Shown here: positions 5,283 to 10,487 of the stretch, piece by piece | Position numbering within the stretch: the stretch's first letter is position 1 | How the letters are laid out: each line of letters begins with the position of its first letter | Origin: SIG575 sp045643165 | GTDB lineage: Bacteria; Bacillota; Clostridia; Oscillospirales; Acutalibacteraceae | Direction of reading: 5' to 3' | Assembly: GCA_045643165.1 (NCBI GenBank) | Contig: JAZUKF010000140.1 | Span: 1-10,487 of the forward strand | DNA: 10,487 bases | Notes under the pieces: model-generated | Seen by the model: the letters and a program-made list of their open reading frames with translations, nothing else | Told to the model about the DNA's origin: nothing | The model's database searches: none | Made by a program: the position numbers and the translations under genes

Positions 5283-6794
5283 TTATTTTATCAAGCTTTC
5301 ACCGGTCATTTCAGCCGGTTGTTCAATTCCCATAATCTTTAAAAGAGAGGGAGCAATATCGCAAAGACGACCGCCTTCACGGAGAGTACAATCGTGGTTT
5401 ACTACGATAAACGGAACGGGATAGGTTGTATGTGCGGTGAAAGGTGAACCGTCAGGCTCATACATTTTATCTGCATTACCGTGGTCTGCGGTAACTATCA
5501 TTGCACCGCCCAGTTTTTTAACGGTTTCGACTACTTTGCCGACACAGGTATCTACCGCTTCGACCGCTTTTACCGCAGCATCAAATATTCCCGTATGACC
5601 GACCATGTCGCAGTTTGCAAAATTGACAACCGCAACATCATATTTACCGCTTTCAAGTTCTGCAACCAGTTTGTCGGTAACTTCAAATGCACTCATTTCC
5701 GGTTTTAAGTCATAGGTTGCAACATTGGGAGAATCAATAAGAATCCTGTCTTCTCCGTCATAAACCGTTTCGCTTCCGCCGTTAAGGAAGAAGGTTACAT
5801 GAGCGTATTTTGTGTATTCGGCAATACGCAACTGTTTAAGTCCGTTTTTGCTTACTATCTCGCCGAAGGGCATATTAAGGGATTGAGGTTTGAATGCGAT
5901 TTCAACATTGGGCATTGTTGCATCATACTGTGTCATGCAGACATAACAGAGATTTTTGATTTGTTCTCTTTCAAAGCCTGAAAATTCACTGTCAACAAAT
6001 GCTCTTGTGATTTCTCTTGCTCTGTCGGGACGGAAGTTGAAGAAAATAAAACTGTCGCCGTCTTTTACAGGCTCTGCATCATTTGAAACGGAAGGAACGA
6101 TAAATTCATCCGTAACATTATCCGCATAGGATTTTTCAAGAAGCTCTGCTCCGCACGTGAATTTATTACCTTCACCCTTTGTCAGAGCGTTATATGCAAG
6201 TTCCACTCTGTCCCATTTGTTTTCTCTGTCCATTCCGTAATAACGGCCGAGAATAGTTGCAATTTTACCGACACCGATTTCTTCCGTCTTTTTGTAAAGT
6301 TCTTTAACAAAATCCACACCTGATGTGGGAGGAACATCCCTGCCGTCCATAAGACAATGGATGAATACTTTTTCAATTCCGTTGTCCTTTGCAAGTTTTA
6401 ACAAAGCATAAAGATGGGTGATATGGCTGTGAACTCCCCCGTCGGAGAGAAGTCCCATAAGGTGAAGTGCAGATGAATTCTTTTTGCAGTTTTCGATAGC
6501 ACCCATGAAAACTTCGTTAGTGAAAAAATCACCGTCATTGATAGATTTTGTAATCCTTGTAAGTTCCTGATATACAACACGTCCGGCACCGATATTTGTA
6601 TGACCGACTTCGCTGTTGCCCATTTGTCCGTCCGGAAGACCTACATCCATACCGGATGCTCCGATAAATGTGTAGGGGCAAGTGCTGAAAAGTTTGTCAA
6701 GATTGGGAGTTGAGGCGGCTTTTACGGCATTTCCGTATTCATCGGCATTATTGCCGAAACCGTCCATAATACATAAAACGATAGGCTTTTTCAT
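5283..6794 (-). CDS. gpmI: 2,3-bisphosphoglycerate-independent phosphoglycerate mutase
   Basis: This enzyme interconverts 3- and 2-phosphoglycerate through a phosphoserine enzyme using two Mn ions. The 503-residue product begins MKKPIVLCIMDGFG (metal ligand D11) and has the nucleophile S61 in GQMGNSEVGHTNIG. It carries the substrate-binding segments HSHITHLYALL and MDGRDVPPTSG, and ends with the phosphatase-domain metal site (FANCDMVGHTG and TADHGNADKM). The ATG at 6792-6794 was chosen because family members start at the equivalent of MKKP. A TTG seven codons upstream is in frame but would add MKGKLYI, which contains the likely ribosome binding site (AAAGG). A terminator lies between it and tpiA, so expression depends on readthrough or a weak local promoter. 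The HAD gene follows closely. Confidence 0.96.
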   Translation of the reverse strand: MKKPIVLCIMDGFGNNADEYGNAVKAASTPNLDKLFSTCPYTFIGASGMDVGLPDGQMGNSEVGHTNIGAGRVVYQELTRITKSINDGDFFTNEVFMGAIENCKKNSSALHLMGLLSDGGVHSHITHLYALLKLAKDNGIEKVFIHCLMDGRDVPPTSGVDFVKELYKKTEEIGVGKIATILGRYYGMDRENKWDRVELAYNALTKGEGNKFTCGAELLEKSYADNVTDEFIVPSVSNDAEPVKDGDSFIFFNFRPDRAREITRAFVDSEFSGFEREQIKNLCYVCMTQYDATMPNVEIAFKPQSLNMPFGEIVSKNGLKQLRIAEYTKYAHVTFFLNGGSETVYDGEDRILIDSPNVATYDLKPEMSAFEVTDKLVAELESGKYDVAVVNFANCDMVGHTGIFDAAVKAVEAVDTCVGKVVETVKKLGGAMIVTADHGNADKMYEPDGSPFTAHTTYPVPFIVVNHDCTLREGGRLCDIAPSLLKIMGIEQPAEMTGESLIK

Positions 6795-6832
6795 AATATA
6801 TAACTTACCTTTCAATTATTATAAATCAAGAA

Positions 6833-6866
6833 AAAAGGGCGTGGCATAAAGCCTGTCCGCCCTTTT
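6833..6866 (-). terminator. Intrinsic terminator between tpiA and gpmI
   Basis: AAAAGGGCG and CGCCCTTTT form a nine-pair stem, with an inner GGC/GCC stem around TTTAT. On the minus strand it is followed by more T's (TTTTTTC), and the reverse strand also ends in TTTTATTTT. It begins 12 bases beyond the tpiA stop codon. It probably ends most pgk-tpiA transcripts and sets a lower level for gpmI. Confidence 0.85.
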
Positions 6867-6878
6867 ATTTTAAACATA

Positions 6879-7646
6879 TTATTTGCTTGCGGCAGCAACG
6901 ATTGCGGCAAAGTCGGGTGCTTTAAGGGATGCACCGCCGATAAGTCCGCCGTCAACGTCGGGCTGAGCAAGAAGTTCATCTGCATTTTTAGCATTCATTG
7001 AACCGCCGTACTGTACAACAAAAGCATCCGCAGCTTTTTTATCATAGAGTTTTTCGATAATTTCTCTGATTGCTTTATTAACTTCGTTTGCCTGCTCTGC
7101 TGTTGCGGTACGTCCCGTGCCGATAGCCCAAACAGGTTCATAAGCGATAATGATATTTGCAAGTTCTTCCTTTGAAACACCGCCGAGAGCAATTCTCGTC
7201 TGCATTCCCACAACGTCAAATGTAACACCCTGTTCTCTCTGTTCAAGGTATTCACCGACGCAAAGAATTACTTTAAGACCGGCATCAAGAGCGGCACGTG
7301 TTCTTTTCTGAACGGTAACGTCTGTGTCGCCGAAATAAGTTCTGCGTTCACTATGACCGATGATTACATATTCAACGCCCATTGCTTTAAGCATTTCAGC
7401 GGAAATTTCACCGGTGAAAGCACCGCTTTTTTCCCAGTGGCAGTTTTCCGCACCTACTTTTATATTTGAGCCTTTGGTGGCATCAAGAGCGGTTTGAAGG
7501 TCAACAAAAGGAACGCAAACGATAACATCACAGTCAGCATCTTTAACAAGAGGCTTGATTTCATCAATAAGAGTTGCTGTTTCGGCAGGAGTTTTATTCA
7601 TTTTCCAGTTTCCTGCGATAACTGCTTTACGAAGATTTTTATTCAT
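6879..7646 (-). CDS. tpiA: Triosephosphate isomerase
   Basis: TpiA interconverts dihydroxyacetone phosphate and glyceraldehyde 3-phosphate. The 255 residues match the usual 250-255. The catalytic residues are visible: Lys15 in AGNWKMN, His98 in IIGHSERR and Glu170 in IAYEPVWAIGTG, which leads into the flexible loop 6. Phosphate-gripping sequences YGGSMN and GGLIGGASL are near the C-terminus. AAAGGA lies eight bases before the ATG. It starts 24 bases after the pgk stop with no terminator between, so pgk-tpiA is an operon, as in many Firmicutes. The glyceraldehyde-3-phosphate dehydrogenase gene that often precedes pgk is not here. Confidence 0.98.
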   Translation of the reverse strand: MNKNLRKAVIAGNWKMNKTPAETATLIDEIKPLVKDADCDVIVCVPFVDLQTALDATKGSNIKVGAENCHWEKSGAFTGEISAEMLKAMGVEYVIIGHSERRTYFGDTDVTVQKRTRAALDAGLKVILCVGEYLEQREQGVTFDVVGMQTRIALGGVSKEELANIIIAYEPVWAIGTGRTATAEQANEVNKAIREIIEKLYDKKAADAFVVQYGGSMNAKNADELLAQPDVDGGLIGGASLKAPDFAAIVAAASK

Positions 7647-7670
7647 TTTGATAAATCCTTTCAGAAGTTA

Positions 7671-8861
7671 TTATTTATCGTTGAGAGCAACAATTCCGGG
7701 AAGCTCTTTACCCTCAAGGTATTCGAGAGAAGCACCGCCGCCTGTTGAAATATGGGACATTTTGTCGGCAAAACCGAGTTTTTTAACTGCTGCTGCGGAA
7801 TCTCCGCCGCCGATGATGGAGATTGCACCGCTGTCGGCAACTGCTGTTGCAACCGCAACTGTACCTGAAGCAAAGTTTTCCCATTCGGAAACGCCCATGG
7901 GTCCGTTCCAGATTACTGTTCCGCTGCCTTTAATGGCATTTGCGAAAAGTTCTTCTGTCTTGGGACCTATATCAAGTCCCATCCAGCCATCGGGAATATC
8001 GTCGGAATTTACAACAAGACATTCCGTGTCTGCTTTATATTCTTTACCGGCTCTGTTATCAATGGGGATAAGGAATTTAACGCCTTTTGCTTTTGCTTTT
8101 TCCATCATTTCCTTTGCAAGGTCGATTTTATCATCTTCGCAAATGGAAGTTCCGATATTATGACCGAGTGCTTTCAGGAATGTGTAAGCCATACCGCCGC
8201 CGATAATGAGAGTATCAACTTTTTCGAGAAGGTTTGTGATAACACCGATTTTATCGCTTACCTTTGCACCGCCGAGAATGGCAACGAGAGGTTTCTTCGG
8301 ATTTTCAAGAGCACCGCCTATGAAAGCGATCTCTTTCTGAATAAGATAACCGCAAACGGCGGGGATATAATCTGCAACACCCGTTGTTGAACAATGAGCT
8401 CTGTGGGCTGAACCGAAAGCATCATTTACAAAGATGTCTGCAAGAGAAGCAAGTTTCTTGCTGAAATCGGGATCGTTTTTAGTTTCTTCCGCATGGAAAC
8501 GAACATTTTCAATAAGCATTACATCGCCGTCGTTAAGTTCCGATGCAAGTTTCTGAGCACTTTCACCGATAACGTCGGTTGCCATTTTAACCTCTTTGCC
8601 GAGAAGTTCGGAAAGACGTACAGCAACGGGAGCAAGAGAAAACTCAGGCTTGAATTCCCCCTTCGGACGACCGAGATGAGAACAAAGGATAACTTTGGCA
8701 TTGTTCTTTATAAGATATTCGATTGTGGGAAGAGAGGCAACGATTCTTTTATCGCTTGTGATAACGCCGTTGTCAAGAGGTACGTTAAAATCGCAGCGTA
8801 CAAGAACCTTTTTACCTGATACTTCAATGTCTTCTACAGTTTTTTTGTTGAGTACATTCAT
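7671..8861 (-). CDS. pgk: Phosphoglycerate kinase
   Basis: Pgk transfers phosphate from 1,3-bisphosphoglycerate to ADP, giving ATP and 3-phosphoglycerate. The 396-residue product is full length. N-terminal domain substrate-binding motifs are RCDFNVPL (22-29), SHLGRPKG (61-68) and LIENVRFH. The hinge and C-terminal nucleotide domain show GGAKVSDKIGV, VIWNGPMGVSE and GGGDSAAAV, followed by STGGGASLEYLEG. AAAGGA lies about 10 bases before the ATG, inside the loop of an AT hairpin (8864-8886). It is the first gene of the minus-strand glycolytic set and is divergent from serC-serA, which draw on its product. Confidence 0.98.
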   Translation of the reverse strand: MNVLNKKTVEDIEVSGKKVLVRCDFNVPLDNGVITSDKRIVASLPTIEYLIKNNAKVILCSHLGRPKGEFKPEFSLAPVAVRLSELLGKEVKMATDVIGESAQKLASELNDGDVMLIENVRFHAEETKNDPDFSKKLASLADIFVNDAFGSAHRAHCSTTGVADYIPAVCGYLIQKEIAFIGGALENPKKPLVAILGGAKVSDKIGVITNLLEKVDTLIIGGGMAYTFLKALGHNIGTSICEDDKIDLAKEMMEKAKAKGVKFLIPIDNRAGKEYKADTECLVVNSDDIPDGWMGLDIGPKTEELFANAIKGSGTVIWNGPMGVSEWENFASGTVAVATAVADSGAISIIGGGDSAAAVKKLGFADKMSHISTGGGASLEYLEGKELPGIVALNDK

Positions 8862-8863
8862 GG

Positions 8864-8886
8864 AATATATTTCCTTTCAATATATT
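8864..8886 (-). promoter_or_regulatory. Hairpin with the pgk ribosome binding site in its loop
   Basis: AATATATT at 8879-8886 and again at 8864-8871 is self-complementary. The two copies form an eight-pair A-U stem, with the Shine-Dalgarno GAAAGGA as the seven-base loop. The stem ends two bases before the pgk start codon. This displays the ribosome binding site in a loop. It is weak and temperature-sensitive in principle; whether it matters in the cell is unknown. Confidence 0.5.
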
Positions 8887-8892
8887 ATTGAC

Positions 8893-8920
8893 GGAAGTAC
8901 CGAAAAATACAGTATCTTCC
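8893..8920 (-). other. 5' leader hairpin of pgk
   Basis: In the predicted 75-base leader, GGAAG and TACTG (separated by a bulged A) pair with CGGTA and CTTCC around a TATTTTT loop. This is a ten-pair stem with one G-U pair. It lies near the 5' end of the pgk-tpiA message and may stabilise it. There is no U-run after it, so it is not a terminator. Confidence 0.5.
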
Positions 8921-8942
8921 AATCTATTTTTTACCGTTTAAC

Positions 8943-8971
8943 ATTGTATTATATAATCTTAAAAAATGCAA
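8943..8971 (-). promoter_or_regulatory. Predicted promoter of pgk-tpiA
   Basis: On the minus strand TTGCAT (8971-8966) and TACAAT (8948-8943) are 17 bases apart. An overlapping TATAAT (8953-8948) could serve instead, with TTGCTA 19 bases upstream. The start would be near 8936, giving a leader of about 75 bases. Confidence 0.6.
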
Positions 8972-8990
8972 GTAGCAATCTTTATAAACA

Positions 8991-9019
8991 TTGTGAAAAA
9001 ATTGTTAATCTTTTGTGAG
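8991..9019. repeat. Three TTGTGAA-like boxes at exact 11-bp spacing
   Basis: TTGTGAA (8991), TTGTTAA (9002) and TTGTGAG (9013) are direct repeats whose starts are 11 bases apart, so they lie on one face of the helix. They are 20 bases upstream of the pgk -35 box and about 100 bases upstream of the serC -35 box. Single boxes resemble half-sites of the redox regulator Rex, but Rex sites are inverted pairs, which this is not. Confidence 0.5.
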
Positions 9020-9121
9020 TAAATACACATAATAAAGGAACTTATAACAGTATAAATCAACCATAAGTAGATTAAATAACATATTTTTTTAAAAAAGTGT
9101 AAAAATAACACAAAATTTCCA

Positions 9122-9150
9122 TTGACAGTTGACTGATAAAATAGTAACAT
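9122..9150 (+). promoter_or_regulatory. Predicted promoter of serC-serA
   Basis: A perfect TTGACA (9122-9127) is followed after 17 bases by TAACAT (9145-9150), a weaker -10 box. Transcription would start near 9157, leaving a leader of about 87 bases that contains the hairpins described separately. The tract upstream (about 9080-9110) is very A/T-rich (TTTTTTTAAAAAA), like an UP element. Confidence 0.55.
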
Positions 9151-9159
9151 ATACCCAAT

Positions 9160-9228
9160 CAATAACATAACGTTCAGTTATTGGACAATATTTGCATTTT
9201 GAACATATTATAGTTATGTCAAATTGCA
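9160..9228 (+). promoter_or_regulatory. Structured leader of serC with competing hairpins
   Basis: A hairpin at 9193-9228 pairs TGCA, TTTGA and CATA with TATG, TCAAA and TGCA: 13 pairs, one T-T mismatch, one bulged A and a seven-base loop. It ends one base before the AGGAGG Shine-Dalgarno (9230-9235). Upstream, CAATAAC (9160-9166) pairs with GTTATTG (9177-9183). ACATAAC (9165-9171) can instead pair with GTTATGT (9213-9219), which would break both other stems. This looks like a possible cis-regulatory leader. It does not fit a riboswitch class that I recognise, and it has no T-box-like elements. Confidence 0.45.
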
Positions 9229-9243
9229 CAGGAGGATAATATT

Positions 9244-10326
9244 ATGTCAAGAGTTTATAATTTTTCAGCAGGACCTTCAATGCTTCCGGAGTCGGTGCTT
9301 AATCAGGCAGCGGCACAGATGTTGGATTATGAAGGAAGCGGTCAGTCAGTGCTTGAAATGTCCCACCGTTCAAAGGTGTTTGATAAAATCGCAAAGGATA
9401 CAGAGGCCTTAATGCGTGAGGTTTATAATGTACCCGATAATTATAAAATTTTATTTTTACAGGGAGGAGCGTCTCTCCAGTTTGCGGCTATTCCGCTCAA
9501 TCTTATGAACGGTTCCGGCAAAGCGGATTATGCACTTACCGGTCAATTTTCCACAAAAGCATATAAAGAGGCTTTGAAGTACGGCGATATAAATGTTGTC
9601 GCTTCTTCAAAGGATGCCAATTTCAGTTTTGTTCCGAAGTTCGGAAAAGAAGATATACGTAAAGATGCGGATTACGTTCATATCTGTTTCAATAATACTG
9701 TTTACGGAACAAGATATAACTATATTCCCGATACGGGAGATATTCCTCTTGTTGCGGATATTTCATCCTTCTTCCTTTCGGAGCCTCTTGATATCAGCAA
9801 GTTCGGTATGGTTTACGGCGGAGCACAAAAAAATGTTGCTCCCGCAGGACTTACGGTTGTTATTATACGTGAGGACCTTATCGGAAAAGCGAAAGAAACC
9901 ACGCCTTCCGTTATAGATTATAAAATTCAGGCAGATGCCGATTCAATGTATAATACACCGCCCTGCTTCTGTATTTATATGTGTAAACTTACCCTTGAAT
10001 GGATAAAGAAAAACGGTGGTCTTATGGCAATTAAAGAGAGAAATGAAAAGAAAGCAAATATCCTTTATGATTTTATTGATTCAAGTGATTTCTATACAAA
10101 TCCCGTTGAAAAGGATTCCCGTTCAATGATGAATGTTACTTTTGTAACTCCCAATGACGAACTTAATGCAAAGTTTGTCGAAGAGGCGACAAAAGCGGGA
10201 TTTGTTAATCTTAAAGGACACCGTTCAGTAGGCGGAATGAGAGCATCAATTTATAACGCCATGCCTATTGAAGGCGTTGAAAAACTTGTTGAATTTATGA
10301 AGGACTTTGAAGAAAAGAATTCATAA
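9244..10326 (+). CDS. serC: Phosphoserine aminotransferase
   Basis: SerC is a PLP enzyme that converts 3-phosphohydroxypyruvate and glutamate to phosphoserine and 2-oxoglutarate, the second step of serine synthesis. The 360-residue product begins VYNFSAGPSMLP, as the family does. It has SHRSKVF (40-46) and LQGGASLQFA (72-81), the cofactor-binding region ADISSFFLS with D172, and the Schiff-base lysine K196 in YGGAQKNVAPAG. The end shows GHRSVGGMRASIYNAM, with the Arg expected to bind substrate carboxylate. A strong AGGAGG lies eight bases before the ATG. It is followed after 18 bases by serA in the same direction, so they are one operon, and is divergent from pgk. Confidence 0.98.
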   Translation: MSRVYNFSAGPSMLPESVLNQAAAQMLDYEGSGQSVLEMSHRSKVFDKIAKDTEALMREVYNVPDNYKILFLQGGASLQFAAIPLNLMNGSGKADYALTGQFSTKAYKEALKYGDINVVASSKDANFSFVPKFGKEDIRKDADYVHICFNNTVYGTRYNYIPDTGDIPLVADISSFFLSEPLDISKFGMVYGGAQKNVAPAGLTVVIIREDLIGKAKETTPSVIDYKIQADADSMYNTPPCFCIYMCKLTLEWIKKNGGLMAIKERNEKKANILYDFIDSSDFYTNPVEKDSRSMMNVTFVTPNDELNAKFVEEATKAGFVNLKGHRSVGGMRASIYNAMPIEGVEKLVEFMKDFEEKNS

Positions 10327-10344
10327 TGAGGAGTTGTATTATCA

Positions 10345-10487
10345 ATGTATAAAATTTTAACATTAAATAAAATAGCAACCTGCGGAACGGACAGATTTGA
10401 TAAATCAAAATATGAATACGGTACGGAAATTGAAAATCCTACCGCAATAATGGTTCGTTCAGCTTCAATGCACGAAATGGAGCTTTC
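10345..10487 (+). CDS. serA: D-3-phosphoglycerate dehydrogenase, N-terminal part (runs off the window)
   Basis: The first 47 codons begin MYKILTLNKIATCGTDRF and continue through IENPTAIMVRSASMHEME. Family members of the Clostridia type share the ENPxAIxVRSAxMHxME pattern, which lies in the N-terminal substrate-binding half of D-2-hydroxyacid dehydrogenases. SerA oxidises 3-phosphoglycerate with NAD and commits it to serine. GAGGAG lies 11 bases before the ATG, and the gap to serC is 18 bases. The NAD-binding domain and any regulatory domain are outside the window, so the identification rests on this short stretch plus the serC neighbour. Confidence 0.88.
   Translation, partial: MYKILTLNKIATCGTDRFDKSKYEYGTEIENPTAIMVRSASMHEMEL

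Noticed and set aside
6795..6815. TTG start for gpmI at 6813-6815
   Set aside because: It has no upstream ribosome binding site and would turn the likely one into coding sequence. The family begins at the equivalent of MKKP.
7555..8163. 202-codon plus-strand open frame
   Set aside because: It is opposite the start of tpiA and the 3' half of pgk, both unmistakable genes. The translation is Ser/Pro-rich and has the look of an antisense shadow.
9078..9111. GTGT-A/T-ACAC dyad in the AT-rich tract before serC as an operator
   Set aside because: Only four pairs around a seven-base A/T spacer; easily expected by chance in sequence this AT-rich.
9157..9243. T-box or known amino-acid riboswitch before serC
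   Set aside because: The leader is too short. It lacks the T-box UGGN sequence with terminator and antiterminator stems, and it has no glycine-riboswitch-like core.

Overview
The window looks like a chromosomal stretch from a low-to-moderate-GC Gram-positive of the class Clostridia, perhaps a gut Oscillospiraceae/Ruminococcaceae-type organism. The reasons are the conserved dnaX-ybaB-recR block with an SRP RNA gene just upstream, strong AGGAGG ribosome binding sites, TTGCAT/TATAAT-type promoters, a sodium-pump decarboxylase beta subunit tail and a Clostridia-like serC-serA pair. The taxon is inferred from gene content and was not tested.

Layout. On the plus strand at the left edge is the last 37 codons of a membrane decarboxylase beta subunit, closed by a terminator. 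From about 168 to 8861 everything is on the minus strand. Read in the direction of transcription (right to left), this runs: pgk-tpiA, a terminator, gpmI with a HAD phosphatase, a promoter and the 4.5S/SRP RNA, dnaX-ybaB-recR-smpB, the tmRNA gene ssrA starting 8 nt after smpB, a repeat-rich spacer, a shortened four-helix-bundle gene, and directly after its stop codon a degraded second copy of that gene's 3' end. To the right of pgk is the one long non-coding stretch (8862-9243, 382 nt). It separates pgk from the divergent serC-serA genes; serA runs off the window.

Functional logic. pgk makes 3-phosphoglycerate, gpmI sends it down glycolysis, and serA/serC divert it to serine, so the right half is a 3-phosphoglycerate branch point with divergent transcription. 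The middle is DNA replication and repair (dnaX, ybaB, recR) next to protein targeting (SRP RNA). The left part is ribosome rescue: SmpB and tmRNA are partners and sit side by side.

Most of the window is housekeeping and I see no complete new system. The parts worth a second look are non-coding or decaying: the duplicated and shortened four-helix-bundle locus with its 28-bp inverted repeat beside ssrA, three TTGTGAA-like boxes spaced exactly 11 bp apart between pgk and serC, a 13-bp hairpin ending one base before the serC Shine-Dalgarno with competing pairings upstream, an RBS-in-loop hairpin before pgk, and a tmRNA tag that reads DNNTKLLVA.
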